A DNA stretch of 64,000 nt from Streptomyces sp. NBC_00433 (GCA_036015235.1 CP107926.1:7253501-7317500); one strand, 5' to 3'. Shown: positions 44,290 to 54,167, counted from the stretch's first letter. Notes: generated by a model not told the origin, from the sequence alone. Numbers and translations are program-made.

Positions 44290-45779
44290 GGTGCCCCCGG
44301 TGGGACGAAGGGGAGTCCGGCGGGTGCGCCGTCCTCGATGAGCCGCAGCAGCGCGGCGGTGTCCAGGTGCTCTTCGACCAGGTCGCCGAGCCGGTCGAGC
44401 TGCGCTTCGCGCAGCGCGCCGAAGTCGGTGCCGGGCGCCGGGACGAAGCGGCGGCCCGCGGCGGCGGCGACCCGGCGCAGGAAGGCGCGGCGGAAGCCGT
44501 CGCTCTCCAGCGAGCCGTGCCAGTGGGTGCCCCACACCGCGCCGACCCGGCAGCCGTCGAGGAAGTCCTCGTCCCCGCCCAGCACTTCGGCGACCCCGTG
44601 GTGGATCTCGTAGCCCTCGACCGGCTCGCCGTAGGCCCGACCCGCGGGCCGCGCCAGGGTCTTGGCGGCGGCGAAGCGGATACGGGCGGGCAGCAGGCCG
44701 AGGCCGGGGACCTGGCCGGCCTTCGACTCGACGTCGTCCTCGATGTGCTCGGCCAGGATCTGGAAGCCGCCGCAGATGCCGAGCACCGGGCGCCCTTCCG
44801 CCGCCCGGCGCCCCACCGCGGCCGCCAGGCCGCGGACCCGCAGCCACTCCAGCGCCCTGACCGTGCCGCGGGTGCCGGGCAGCACCACCAGGTCGGCGTC
44901 CGCGACGTCCTCGGGGCGGTCGGTGAAGCGGACGGCGACACCGGGCTCCGCGGCGAGGGCGTCCAGGTCGGTGAAGTTCGACATCAGCGGCAGCGCGACG
45001 ACGGCGACCCGCAGCACGTCCTCGCCGTACGGCCGCCCCGCCTCCGACTCCCGTACGCGCAGGCCGTCCTCCTCGTCGATGCCGAGGCCGCGGGCGTACG
45101 GCAGCACGCCCAGGGTGGGCCGGCCGGTGAGCCGGCGCAGCATGTCGAGGCCCGGTTCGAGCAGGGTGACGTCGCCGCGGAATTTGTTCACCACGTAGCC
45201 CGCGATCAGCGCCTGGTCCTCGGGCGCGAGCAGCGCGGTCGTGCCGAAGAAGGAGGCGAAGACGCCGCCGCGGTCGATGTCGCCCACGACGAGGGCGGGG
45301 ATGTTCGCGCGGCGCGCGAGGCCCATGTTGACGATGTCCGTACGGCGCAGGTTGATCTCGGCGGGGCTGCCCGCGCCCTCGCAGATCACCGCGTCGTACG
45401 AACGCCCCAGCTCCGCCAGGCAGTCCACGACCACGTCCAGCAACTCGCCCTGCCTGCCGCCGTGTCCGTGGTAGCCGCGGGCCGACATCTCGCCGACCGC
45501 CTTCCCCAGCAGCACGACCTGGCTGCTGCGGTCGCTCCCCGGCTTGAGCAGCACCGGATTCATCAGCGCGGACGGCTCCACGCGGGCCGCCTGCGCCTGC
45601 ATGGCCTGCGCCCGGCCGATCTCGGCGCCGTCGCGCGTGACGAAGGAGTTGAGCGACATGTTCTGCCCCTTGAAGGGGGCGACCCGCATGCCCCGGCGCA
45701 CCAGGAAGCGGCACACCCCGGCGGTGACGACGCTCTTGCCGGCGTCCGAGGCGGTACCGGCGATCATCAGCCCGCGCAT
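44286..45779 (-). CDS. cobQ: Cobyric acid synthase
   Basis: 497 residues. ATPase start [47 protein letters not shown] and [12 protein letters not shown] are CobQ marks; the C-terminal amidotransferase domain has the catalytic Cys in [15 protein letters not shown] and the His in [19 protein letters not shown]. It amidates the b, d, e and g side chains of adenosylcobyrinic diamide. Its start overlaps the end of cobD by 13 bases. Confidence 0.93.
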
Positions 45780-46816
45780 GGGGGTGTCACCCCCCGTGCG
45801 ACCTCAGCCGTACGCGGCCGGCCGGTGCCTGCCGCGAGTCCGGCGGGACGCGCGGGCCGCGGCGGGAAGAGGCGGCCGCCGAGGGCCCTGCGGGGGAGCA
45901 GGGACGCGGTTGCGGTCAGCGCCAGCGCCAGTGCTGAGACGCGGCGGGAGAGGGCGATGGCGCGGGGGATGTCGGCGGGGGTCGGGGCGGGGTAGGCGGG
46001 GCCGAGGACGGGGCGGTGTTCGGTGCGGCCGGCGTAGGAGAGGGTGCCGCCGAGGCGGAGGTGGAGGGCGCCGGCGAAGGCGGCCTCGACGGGTCCCGCG
46101 TTCGGGCTCGGGTGGGCGGCGGCGTCGCGGCGCCAGGTGCGCAGGGCGTCCACCGGGTGGGGGGAGGCCAGCGCCGCGAGCGTCGCGGTGAGGCGGGCGC
46201 CGGGCCAGCCGGCGGCGTCGTCGAGCCGGGCCGCGGCCCACCCGAAGCGCAGGTGGCGCGGCGAGCGGTGCCCGACCATCGCGTCGAGCGTGTTGACCGC
46301 GCGGAAGCCCGCGAGCCCCGGCAGCCCGCCCAGGGCGCCCCAGACGAGGGCGCCGACGACCGCGTCCGAGGTGTTCTCGGCGACCGACTCCACGACGGCC
46401 CTGGCGATCCCGTCGGCGTCCAGGTGCTGCGGGTCCCGCCCGCACAGGTGCGGCAGCCTCGCCCTGGCCGCGTCGACGTCCCCGGCGTCCAGCGCGGCCG
46501 CGACGGCCCGTGCCTCCCTGGCCAGCGAGGTGCCGCCGAGCACCGACCAGGTGCAGGCCGCGGTCAGCCCGGCCGACAGCGCGGCGCGGGGCCGTACCGC
46601 CCGCCCGGCGAGGGCCGCGGCACCCACCACGGCACCGGCGCACAGCGCCGCGTAGGCCGCGCCGCTGAACCGGTCGTCCCGCCACATCCGGCGCTCCAGC
46701 GCCCCCGCCGCGCGCCCGAAGGCCGCGACCGGATGGCCGCGGCGCGGGTCGCCCGCGACGAGATCGCCGAGAAAGCCGAGCGCGGCGCCGTACGCGTATA
46801 CGCGATCGGCACGCAT
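45767..46816 (-). CDS. cobD: Adenosylcobinamide-phosphate synthase, membrane protein
   Basis: 349 residues, CobD/CbiB family integral membrane protein. [19 protein letters not shown] is the N-terminal signature, with [40 protein letters not shown] and [17 protein letters not shown] following. It joins the aminopropanol moiety to adenosylcobyric acid. First gene of the operon, about 125 bases after the riboswitch aptamer. The last 45 residues are Pro/Arg/Ala-rich and probably not part of the core. Confidence 0.9.
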   Translation of the reverse strand: MRADRVYAYGAALGFLGDLVAGDPRRGHPVAAFGRAAGALERRMWRDDRFSGAAYAALCAGAVVGAAALAGRAVRPRAALSAGLTAACTWSVLGGTSLAREARAVAAALDAGDVDAARARLPHLCGRDPQHLDADGIARAVVESVAENTSDAVVGALVWGALGGLPGLAGFRAVNTLDAMVGHRSPRHLRFGWAAARLDDAAGWPGARLTATLAALASPHPVDALRTWRRDAAAHPSPNAGPVEAAFAGALHLRLGGTLSYAGRTEHRPVLGPAYPAPTPADIPRAIALSRRVSALALALTATASLLPRRALGGRLFPPRPARPAGLAAGTGRPRTAEVARGVTPPCAG

Positions 46817-46825
46817 CAGCTCAGA

Positions 46826-46847
46826 CCGCCGTCACCCTCCGGGGGGA
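46826..46847 (-). promoter_or_regulatory. Possible SD-linked hairpin of the riboswitch platform
   Basis: Read on the minus strand, CCGTCCCCCCGGAGGGTGACGG folds as CCGTC/GACGG plus CCC/GGG with GGAGG in the loop and right arm. It lies between the aptamer and the cobD start. The spacing from GGAGG to ATG is about 19 nt, longer than usual, so this may be a terminator-like or masking structure rather than a true ribosome-binding site. Confidence 0.35.
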
Positions 46848-46934
46848 CGGCGTACAGGAACACGTACCGGGAGGTCGGGGAGTGGCGCCGGGCATGGCAG
46901 AAGTCCTCACTCAGGGTCCGCGCCCTGGTTCGAC

Positions 46935-47095
46935 GTGACCGGCGGTGAGAGTCTCCTGGCTCCCGGATCTACGCACTCCCGGTCTTCCAACCGGTGAACC
47001 GGCCGTGACGTACGGGTTGGGAGTGCACTCCCCGGTGACAGTGGCGGGACCGCGCCGGATTCACACCGGACTTCCTCTCCTGCCGCCGTATGGCC
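46935..47095 (-). ncRNA. Cobalamin riboswitch
   Basis: On the minus strand the aptamer core is clear: GGAAGTCCGGTGTGAATCC, then GGTCCCGCCACTGTCA (near 47053-47036) and the B12 box GAGCCAGGAGACTCTC (about 46963-46948). It precedes cobD and therefore controls the whole cobalamin operon; rising cobalamin should lower expression. The expression platform may be the hairpin described at 46826-46847. Confidence 0.92.
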
Positions 47096-47100
47096 TCCGC

Positions 47101-47129
47101 AGTCCACCACGTGCGGGTGGGCCCGTCAA
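47101..47129 (-). promoter_or_regulatory. Promoter of the cobalamin operon
   Basis: On the minus strand TTGACG (47129-47124) is followed by a 17-nt spacer and TGGACT (47106-47101), a good vegetative promoter. Transcription would start near 47094, just before the riboswitch aptamer. Confidence 0.6.
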
Positions 47130-47189
47130 CCGGCCCTTGACCTGGGTCGACGGAGTGTGGTGAGGTCCACACCCCGCCGCGGGCCGGGG

Positions 47190-47387
47190 CTACTTGGCGA
47201 CGATCAGCCAGATGCCCCAGGCGATGGCCGCCGCGCAGGCGGCGAAGCAGGCGTAGGCCCCGCCGCGCGCGGCGACGGCCGGACGGGCCAGGCCGACCAC
47301 GCCGAGGGTGAAGACGCCGACCAGGCCGACGGTGGAAAGCAGCGTGACGGCCAGGACCGTGCCGAGGGCGTGCCAGTCGATGCTCAT
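47190..47387 (-). CDS. Small two-helix membrane protein
   Basis: 65 residues. Two hydrophobic helices (about 8-34 and 42-61: TVLAVTLLSTVGLVGVFTLG and CFAACAAAIAWGIWLIV) flank a short loop. It begins 18 bases after the phosphate transporter gene in the same direction, so both are probably one unit. The function is not known; an accessory role to the transporter is only a guess from position. Confidence 0.75.
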   Translation of the reverse strand: MSIDWHALGTVLAVTLLSTVGLVGVFTLGVVGLARPAVAARGGAYACFAACAAAIAWGIWLIVAK

Positions 47388-47405
47388 ACGGGACTCCTCG
47401 GGAGG

Positions 47406-48614
47406 TCAGGCGGTCGGGGCCGGGGAGGTCGTGCCCGGGAGGCCGACCGGCGGCTGGATGACGGCGGCGATGGCCGCGGTGACCGCGCCCTGCGGCTCGG
47501 CGGCAGCCGCGGGCTCGTCGTTGACGTTGGCGTGGGTGATCGGCTTGCGGCGGGCCGCCGTGCGGATCGTGGCGCAGATCGCCAGGCCGGCGACGGCGAC
47601 CGTGACCACGCCCCAGGTGCCCTGGTCGGTCAGCAGCGCGGCCCCGGCGGCGACCAGCCCCGCCGCGGGCAGCGTCAGCGCCCACGCGGCGACCATCCGC
47701 CCCGCGGTCCCCCAGCGCACGACCGCGCCGGTGCGGCCGAGCCCGGCGCCCATCACCGAGCCGGAGCAGACCTGGGTGGTGGACAGCGCGAAGCCGAGGT
47801 GGGAGGAGGCCAGGATGGTCGCGGCGGCACCGGTCTGCGCCGCGAAGCCCTGCTGCGGCTGGATGTCGGTGAGGCCCTTGCCCATGGTGCGGATGATCCG
47901 CCAGCCGCCGATGTACGTGCCCAGCGCGATCGCGGTGCCCGCCGAGACGATGACCCACAGCGGCGGGTCGGCGTGCGGGGCGACGACGCCGCCGGTGATC
48001 AGCGCGAGGGTGATGACGCCCATCGTCTTCTGCGCGTCGTTGGTGCCGTGGGCGAGCGAGACCAGGCCCGCTGAGGCGATCTGCCCGGCCCGGTAGCCCT
48101 TGGCGGTGGTGCCGGGGTCGGCGTGGCGGCCGAGGCGGTAGCTCAGCCGGGTGGCGAGGGTCGCGGCGAGGCCCGCCACGACCGGCGCGGCGAGCGCCGG
48201 GATGAGGACCTTCATCACGACTGCTTCGCCGTGCACCCCGTGCCGCCCGACCGCGACCAGCGTGGCGCCGATCAGGCCGCCGAACAGCGCGTGCGAGGAG
48301 CTGGACGGCAGTCCGGCCAGCCAGGTCAGCATGTTCCAGACGATCGCGCCGACCAGCGCCGCGAAGATCATCTCGGGTTTGATGCCCGATGACTCGTCGA
48401 TGATGCCGCCGGAGATGGTCTTGGCGACCTCCACGGACAGGAAGGCGCCGACGAGGTTGAGAACGGCGGACATGGCCACCGCCGTCTTGGGTTTGAGTGC
48501 ACCGGTGGAGATGGTGGTGGCCATCGCGTTGGCGGTGTCGTGGAAGCCGTTCGTGAAGTCGAACACGAGTGCGGTGGCGATGACGATTCCGATCAGGAGC
48601 GTCATGTGTTCCAT
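47406..48614 (-). CDS. PiT-family low-affinity phosphate transporter
   Basis: 402 residues (ATG 48614; 48605 is an alternative). Both PiT signatures are present: FTNGFHDTANAMATTISTGA near the N-terminus and SLAHGTNDAQKTMGVITLAL near the middle, with about ten membrane helices. A charged tail of about 50 residues ends the protein. A strong PHO box lies 54 bases upstream, so PhoP controls it. Matches the Streptomyces pitH2 position beside the cob cluster as I recall. Confidence 0.9.
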   Translation of the reverse strand: MEHMTLLIGIVIATALVFDFTNGFHDTANAMATTISTGALKPKTAVAMSAVLNLVGAFLSVEVAKTISGGIIDESSGIKPEMIFAALVGAIVWNMLTWLAGLPSSSSHALFGGLIGATLVAVGRHGVHGEAVVMKVLIPALAAPVVAGLAATLATRLSYRLGRHADPGTTAKGYRAGQIASAGLVSLAHGTNDAQKTMGVITLALITGGVVAPHADPPLWVIVSAGTAIALGTYIGGWRIIRTMGKGLTDIQPQQGFAAQTGAAATILASSHLGFALSTTQVCSGSVMGAGLGRTGAVVRWGTAGRMVAAWALTLPAAGLVAAGAALLTDQGTWGVVTVAVAGLAICATIRTAARRKPITHANVNDEPAAAAEPQGAVTAAIAAVIQPPVGLPGTTSPAPTA

Positions 48615-48667
48615 GGACCCAGGCAATCCGTTGGTGGGGCAGTGGCGAGCTGACCGTACGGATCATT

Positions 48668-48689
48668 GGTGAACGGAAGGTGAACTGGC
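48668..48689 (-). promoter_or_regulatory. PHO box upstream of PiT gene
   Basis: On the minus strand GTTCACC-TTCC-GTTCACC gives two perfect 7-bp half-sites at exact 11-bp spacing, the canonical Streptomyces PhoP binding unit. It is about 54 bases from the pit start codon. Confidence 0.85.
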
Positions 48690-48860
48690 AGCGGACTCGC
48701 GGTGCCAAGGTGACGTGCGGATGAACACAATGACAACGGAAACCCTTCTGGGGCCCGGAATCCGGCGGCCGCGGGCGCCCTGAAATGCCGTATGCCCCAG
48801 CTGCCGTCGTTCAGCCGCGTCCAGTGCGGTTGTCCCTGTGCCGCTCCGCCGCCCGGCGCC

Positions 48861-50252
48861 TCAGTGCCGCCCGGACAGCCGGTCGGCATACCGCGCCACC
48901 GGGTCGGTCGCCGCGCTCCGGCCGGTCAGCTCGCGCCGGTCGGCGCCCCGGTAGGCCGCGTACATCCCGCGCACCCCCGCCCAGCGCAGCGGCTCCGGCT
49001 CCCAGCGCCGCACCCGGTGGCCCACCCACGGCAGCGCCGTCAGCTCGGTGCCGTGCCCCTGCCCCGAGTCCTGCCGCACCAGGTCCCGCAGCGTACGGGC
49101 GGCCAGATTCGACGTCGCCACCCCGCTGCCGACATAGCCGCCCGCCCAGCCCAGGCCCGTCGTACGGTCCAGCTGCACGCTCGCGCACCAGTCGCGCGGC
49201 ACCCCCAGCACCCCCGACCAGGCGTGCTCGACCGCGACCCCCGCCGTCGCGGGGAAGAGCCGCACCAGCACCTCGCGCAGCGCGGCCACCGTACGCTCCG
49301 AGGTCCGCCCGTCGTTGTCGGTACGCGAACCGAAGCGGTACGGCACCCCGCGCCCGCCCAGCGCGATCCGGCCGTCCGCGGTGCGCTGCGCGTACATGTA
49401 CGCGTGCGCCAGGTCGCCCAGCGTCTCGCCGCCCTCCCAGCCGATCGTCTCCCACATCTCCGGCGACAGCGGCTCCGTCACGATCATCGAGGAATTCATC
49501 GGCAGCCAGGTGCGGCGCTGCCCCTTCACCGACGCGGTGAAGCCCTCGGTGCAGCGCAGCACGTACGGCGCGCGGACCGTGCCGTACGGGGTGACCGCGT
49601 GCTTGGGGCGGATCTCGGTCACCACCGTCGACTCGTGGACGGTCACCCCGAGCCGCTCCACCGCCGCGGCCAGCCCCTGCAGCAGCTTCACCGGATGCAC
49701 CCGGGCGCCGTGCGGCGTCCAGCTCGCCCCGACCGTGCCCGCCGCCCTGATCCGCCGCGCCGACTCCGCCGCGCCGAGCAGCACCCGGTCCTTCTCGCCG
49801 AAGGCCGCCTCCCGGTCGTGGTACGCCCGCAGCCGCGCCAACTGCGCCGGCGAATACGCCACTTCCAGCACCCCGCCCTGCTGGATGTCCGCGTCGATGC
49901 CCTCGGCCGCGGCGACCCGCACCACCTCGTCCACGGTGGAATTCATCGCCCGCTGCAAGGCGACCGCCGCGTCGTGGCCGTGCAGCTCGGCATAGCGGTC
50001 GCGGCCCGCGATGCCGTTGTAGAGCCAGCCGCCATTGCGCCCGGAGGCGCCGTAGCCGCAGAACTTCGCCTCCAGCACGGTGATCCGCAGGAAGGGCACG
50101 GCCTGCTTCAGGTAATACGCCGTCCACAGCCCCGTGTAGCCGCCGCCGACGATCACCACGTCGGCCTCCGCGTCCCCGGGCAGCGGCTCGCGCGGCAGCG
50201 GTATGCCCGTGCCTGCGTACCAGAACGAGATTCCGCCGTTGACGGTGGCCAT
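48861..50252 (-). CDS. FAD-dependent amino-acid oxidase-type oxidoreductase
   Basis: 463 residues. The dinucleotide motif VVIVGGGYTGLWTAYYL lies at about 32-48, followed by FCGYGASGRNGGW, a DAO-family signature, and GLGWAGGYVGSGVATSNLAA near the C-terminus. Relatives oxidise amines, sarcosine or gamma-glutamylputrescine; the substrate is not predictable. Divergent from the class II aldolase gene with about 95 bp between. ATG 50252 is chosen because the family normally starts just before SFWY. Confidence 0.82.
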   Translation of the reverse strand: MATVNGGISFWYAGTGIPLPREPLPGDAEADVVIVGGGYTGLWTAYYLKQAVPFLRITVLEAKFCGYGASGRNGGWLYNGIAGRDRYAELHGHDAAVALQRAMNSTVDEVVRVAAAEGIDADIQQGGVLEVAYSPAQLARLRAYHDREAAFGEKDRVLLGAAESARRIRAAGTVGASWTPHGARVHPVKLLQGLAAAVERLGVTVHESTVVTEIRPKHAVTPYGTVRAPYVLRCTEGFTASVKGQRRTWLPMNSSMIVTEPLSPEMWETIGWEGGETLGDLAHAYMYAQRTADGRIALGGRGVPYRFGSRTDNDGRTSERTVAALREVLVRLFPATAGVAVEHAWSGVLGVPRDWCASVQLDRTTGLGWAGGYVGSGVATSNLAARTLRDLVRQDSGQGHGTELTALPWVGHRVRRWEPEPLRWAGVRGMYAAYRGADRRELTGRSAATDPVARYADRLSGRH

Positions 50253-50348
50253 AATGCACCTGCAATCGCTGTGGAGCCCGGTGATGTGCGGGGACGCTAC
50301 TGCGCTCCCGGCGGCCACGGCAACGCCTGAGGGACATGGGAGGCCGTT

Positions 50349-50993
50349 GTGCGCGACGCAGTCGAGAAAGCCTGGTCGGACGTGGTCGACACGGCCCGCC
50401 GCACCGTCACCGACGGCCTCGTCGTCGGCACGTCGGGCAACGTGTCCGCGCGGGTCGGCGATCTGGTCGTCGTGACGCCCACCGCGATGCCCTACGACCG
50501 GCTGCGCCCCCAGGACCTGGTCGCCGTCGACCTCGAAGGCCGCCAGGTGCGCGGGGCGCTGCGGCCCACCAGCGAACTGCCGCTGCACCTGGCCGTCTAC
50601 GGCGGGACCGACGCGCAGGCGATCGTCCACACGCACGCGCCGCACGCGACGGCCGTCTCCACGCTGGTGGACGAGCTGCCGCCGATCCACTACGTCACCG
50701 CCGCCCTCGGCGGGCCGGTCCGCGTCGCCCCCTACGCCCTCTACGGCACGCCCGAGCTCGCCGCCCTCGCCCTGGCCGCCCTCGCCGACCGCACGGCGTG
50801 CCTCCTGGGCAACCACGGCACCCTCGCGTACGGCTCCACGCTCGACGTCGCCTACGAGCGCACGGCCCAGCTCGAATGGATGAGCCACGTCTGGCTCCTC
50901 GCCACCGCCTCCGGCGGCCCACGCCTCCTCACCCCCGCGGACCTCGCCGCGGCGGCAACCCGCCTCTCCACGTACGCCCAGCCGGGGGCCTGA
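50349..50993 (+). CDS. Class II aldolase/adducin-family protein (fuculose-P aldolase-like)
   Basis: 214 residues. GLVVGTSGNVSARVGDLVVV holds the phosphate-binding loop, PTSELPLHLAVY the catalytic Glu, VHTHAPHATAVS the zinc His pair and LLGNHGTLAYG the third His. It should cleave a phosphorylated ketose. GTG 50349 follows GGGAGG. The neighbouring gene is divergent, so no pathway is suggested by context. Confidence 0.85.
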   Translation: MRDAVEKAWSDVVDTARRTVTDGLVVGTSGNVSARVGDLVVVTPTAMPYDRLRPQDLVAVDLEGRQVRGALRPTSELPLHLAVYGGTDAQAIVHTHAPHATAVSTLVDELPPIHYVTAALGGPVRVAPYALYGTPELAALALAALADRTACLLGNHGTLAYGSTLDVAYERTAQLEWMSHVWLLATASGGPRLLTPADLAAAATRLSTYAQPGA

Positions 50994-51311
50994 CGCACGC
51001 CCCTCACCCGCGCCCCTTTCGGCCTGCGTCCTACTACGCCGAGCGTTCGCCCCTGGAGGGTGAGCGTTTTTCAGGGGCGCGTGGGGGTACCCCCGGGCGA
51101 AGCGCTGGGGGATAACGGAGCGCCCCGCCGGAGAGGCGCGAAAGAAAGCAACGCCACAGCAAGGGGCAATCACCCGGGGGCGCGGGGAGCTGCGCGACGA
51201 ACCCCCACCGGGCGGCAGGTGCGGGGCCGGCATGCCCGGCAGGGCGGCCGGGTACCCGGCGAGGGTACGCAGGAGTGGCCGAGAGCAGAGAGGTCGGTGA
51301 AACTGGAGGGG
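50994..51311. repeat. Dispersed repeat, copy A
   Basis: The gap contains a repeat whose hairpin has GCCCCTG (51050-51056) and CAGGGGC (51072-51078) arms around GAGGGTGAGCGTTTTT, followed by the perfect palindrome GGGGGTACCCCC at 51083-51094 and GGGGAGCTGCGCGACGA near 51186. Related copies are at 53905-54017 (inverted) and 60930-61050. No gene is supported. Confidence 0.75.
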
Positions 51312-52427
51312 ATGCGACTACGAACCGCCGTGGCGACAGCCACCGCCGCCCTGGGTGCCGGCACCGCCGCCGTCGTGGCGGTCGGCCGGTACGGCTCGCG
51401 TTTCGCCCTCAAGCCGTCCGCCGAGGGCCCGGCGCCGGAGGGCACGGTCACCGTGCACACGGTCACCGCGGACCGCGTCGTCCTGACCCGCACCGCCGCG
51501 TCGGGCCGCCGCGGGACGTACGGCCTGGCGGCCGACGGCCTGCACGCGATCGCCGGCGACGTGGTCGACGGCACCGCCTACTCCGTGACCAGGAAGCTGC
51601 TCGCCGTACCGCACGGCTCGCTGGACCCGGGCGCCCCGGTCAGGATGACCCCGCAGGTGCACTGCGGGAATCCGCGGGTGGCGCTGGGCCTGGACTACAC
51701 CGAGGTCGAGGTGCCGGGCGAGCTGGGCCCGCTGCCCGGCTGGTATCTGCCGGGCGCCCGCAGCACCTGGGTGATCAGCGTGCACGGCCTGGGCGCGACC
51801 CGCGAGCACGCGATGAACGTGCTGCCCGCCCTGCACCACCACCGCTTCACCCAGTTGGTCCTGGGCTACCGCGGCGACCCCGAGGCCCCGGCGCCGCCCG
51901 ACGGCATCGGGCACCTGGGCCGGACCGAGTGGCGCGACCTGGACGCGGCGATGCGCTACGCGGTGGAGTACGGCGCCCAGCGCATCGTGCTCTACGGCTG
52001 GTCCACCGGCGCGACCATGGCCCTGCACGCGCAGCACCTGTCCGCGGTCGGGAACCTCGTCCGCGGCCTGGTCCTGGACTCGCCGGTGCTGGACTGGCGT
52101 GCCACGGTAGCCGCCGCCGCGCAGTGGCACGGGCTGCCCGCCAACCTGACACCGCTGGCCGTACGCGCGGCCGAGGGGCGTACGGAACCCTCGGGACGGC
52201 ACGGCGCCGCCCCCGCCGTCCCGGCGCCGCCCACCGTGCCGACGCTGATCTTCCACGGCCCCGAGGACACCCTGGCGCCCTGGGGCCCGTCCCGTGAACT
52301 CGCCGCGCGCTACCCGGATCTGGTGGTCCTGCACAGCGTGCGCGGCGCCCAGCACGGGGCGATGTGGAATGCCGACCCGGTCGGCTACGAGGAGATCCTG
52401 CGCCGCTTCCTGACCCCGCTCATGTGA
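51312..52427 (+). CDS. Alpha/beta hydrolase, membrane-anchored or exported
   Basis: 371 residues. GGAGGGG precedes ATG 51312. Residues 1-27 are a hydrophobic Ala/Thr/Val-rich helix that could be a signal anchor. Hydrolase marks: SVHGLGATREHAMNVLPAL, the nucleophile elbow YGWSTGATMALHAQHL, acid in FHGPEDTLAPWG and the late His in RGAQHGAMW. An esterase or peptidase-like function is likely; the substrate is unknown. Confidence 0.82.
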   Translation: MRLRTAVATATAALGAGTAAVVAVGRYGSRFALKPSAEGPAPEGTVTVHTVTADRVVLTRTAASGRRGTYGLAADGLHAIAGDVVDGTAYSVTRKLLAVPHGSLDPGAPVRMTPQVHCGNPRVALGLDYTEVEVPGELGPLPGWYLPGARSTWVISVHGLGATREHAMNVLPALHHHRFTQLVLGYRGDPEAPAPPDGIGHLGRTEWRDLDAAMRYAVEYGAQRIVLYGWSTGATMALHAQHLSAVGNLVRGLVLDSPVLDWRATVAAAAQWHGLPANLTPLAVRAAEGRTEPSGRHGAAPAVPAPPTVPTLIFHGPEDTLAPWGPSRELAARYPDLVVLHSVRGAQHGAMWNADPVGYEEILRRFLTPLM

Positions 52428-52490
52428 GCGGGGAACGCGGGAAAGTCCGGCCGATTGGGAATCTGGGCGCACAACGGCGAGACTGCTCCA

Positions 52491-53861
52491 GTGACGTCCC
52501 GTAGCCCGCGAGACACTCCGCTCCGCCTCGTCCCCCGCCGGCCGCTCACCGCCGCCCGCAGGACCGCGACCACGCGCAGGCCAAGGCCGCCGCGCCCGCC
52601 GGAAGGCACACCCCCGCTGCCGGAACTCGCCCGGCTCGCCCGAGCCGAACTCGCCGCCGCCGTACGGCTCGCACGCTGGGCGGGTACGGGCCCCGGCACC
52701 GCGGGGCCGACCGGCATACTGCCCGCGGACGCGCTCACCGAGGCCGCGGCAGCCCTCGGCCTGACCCCCGGCCAGATCCGCACCGCCTGGGACCGCGCCA
52801 GGCTGTCCGGCCTGATCGAACTGCACGGCGGCACCGCCCGCCCCGGCTGGCGGCTGCGCGCCTGGGACACCGACGACACCGCGGTGCTGCGCGGCTGGGT
52901 CGCGCTCTTCGACGCCTGGTCCCTCGCGCACCCCTTCCTGCCCGGCGACCGCAGCGGCCCCGACCCGGCGCTGGTCGCCGAAGTCGTCGAGGCGGCACCG
53001 CAGTTGCTGTCCTTCCTGCACCTGTCGAACGGCCCGGTGCCGATCGACACGCTGCTCGACCTGCTCCGCCAGCGGGTCGCCGAACTGCGAACAGAACGCC
53101 ATGAGCCGCCCGCCGACGGCGCCGGCGACCCGCTGCCGACGCTGCTCGACTGGACGCTGGAGGCCGCCGTGCGGGTGGGAGCGCTCCGCCCCCGCGACCC
53201 GCAGCGGCCCGACGAGGTCGTGCTCACCGCGCTCGGCAGCTGGGCGGTGTGGGTCAAGCTGGAGCAGATCTGCGTTGCCGCGCAGGGCCCCGCCGGGCAC
53301 ATGGAGCAGTCCGCCGCCACCATGCTCCGCGCCTGCGCCCGCCTGTCTCCTGGCCCCGCGCGGGCCGAATACCGCGCCTGGCTCGCCGCGCGGCCCGTCG
53401 CCCCCGCCGTCGCCGAACTCCTCGACACCGCCCGCGGCGACGACGCGCTGCTGCGCGGCCTGGCCTTCGAGGCGCTGCGTGTCGTCGGCGACCCGGCGGA
53501 GCCGGCGGTACGCGAGGTGGTCTCCGAGCCGGTGCTGCGGCCGTACGCGGTGCTGTGGCTCGCCGAACTCGACGGCGGCGACCCCGACACCGCGACCGGG
53601 CTCCTCACCCGGGAGGAGGCCACGTGGCTGTGGGTCGACACGGCGGCCGCGGTCGCGGACCACGGCGAGGACCATCTGCTGGTCAGCCATCTGGAGACCG
53701 CCGTCCAGGGCTCCGTGCCAGGACTTCTCGAAGAGGTCCGCGACGTCGGCCACCCGCGGACCGTCCAGGTCCTCGTCGCCCTCGCCGCCGCCCACCCCGA
53801 CCCCATCCTGGCCAAGGCCATGCGCAAGGCCGCATTCCAGGTCCACACGGGCGAGGCGTAG
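52491..53861 (+). CDS. Protein of unknown function, paralogue of the 480-1955 gene
   Basis: 456 residues; product not recognised. A basic, Arg/Pro-rich start (about 1-40) is followed by LPELARLARAELAAAVRLAR, then an Ala/Leu-rich helical protein. It resembles the first gene of the window in the LARLAR...AVRLARWAG opening, in the mid-region, and in the end HPDPILAKAMRKAAFQVHTG. GTG 52491 is chosen; no strong ribosome-binding site is seen, so other starts are possible. HEAT-like repeats in the C-terminal half (LLRGLAFEALRVVGDPAEPA, VLVALAAAHPDPILAKAMRK) are plausible. Confidence 0.75.
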   Translation: MTSRSPRDTPLRLVPRRPLTAARRTATTRRPRPPRPPEGTPPLPELARLARAELAAAVRLARWAGTGPGTAGPTGILPADALTEAAAALGLTPGQIRTAWDRARLSGLIELHGGTARPGWRLRAWDTDDTAVLRGWVALFDAWSLAHPFLPGDRSGPDPALVAEVVEAAPQLLSFLHLSNGPVPIDTLLDLLRQRVAELRTERHEPPADGAGDPLPTLLDWTLEAAVRVGALRPRDPQRPDEVVLTALGSWAVWVKLEQICVAAQGPAGHMEQSAATMLRACARLSPGPARAEYRAWLAARPVAPAVAELLDTARGDDALLRGLAFEALRVVGDPAEPAVREVVSEPVLRPYAVLWLAELDGGDPDTATGLLTREEATWLWVDTAAAVADHGEDHLLVSHLETAVQGSVPGLLEEVRDVGHPRTVQVLVALAAAHPDPILAKAMRKAAFQVHTGEA

Positions 53862-54160
53862 AGCCTCCCTCGCCCTCACACTGGCGGCCCGTCGTGGCTT
53901 GTCTCGCAGTTCCCGGGGGTACCCCCACGCGCCCTTGAAAAACGCTCACCCTCCAGGGGCGAACGCCTGGCGGCGGAGGACGCAGGACCCAAAGGGGCGC
54001 GGGGAACTGCGCGACCAGCCACCCACGCAGCGGCACTGTGGACTCCGTGACAGCACCCCGCAGGGAGTGGCGGGGAACTGCGCGCGCAGCCCACCACCGG
54101 GCCGCGGGCAAGGGCACCCCCGCGAGGGGGAAGAAGGCGGGCGCCCGGCACGGGCGAAGG
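53862..54160. repeat. Dispersed repeat, copy B (inverted)
   Basis: GGGGGTACCCCC at 53915-53926, then AAAAACGCTCACCCTCCAGG and GGGGCGCGGGGAACTGCGCG (to about 54013) are the reverse complement of copy A. A second GGGGAACTGCGCG lies near 54071. No gene is supported. Confidence 0.75.
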
Positions 54161-54167
54161 CAGTTGC

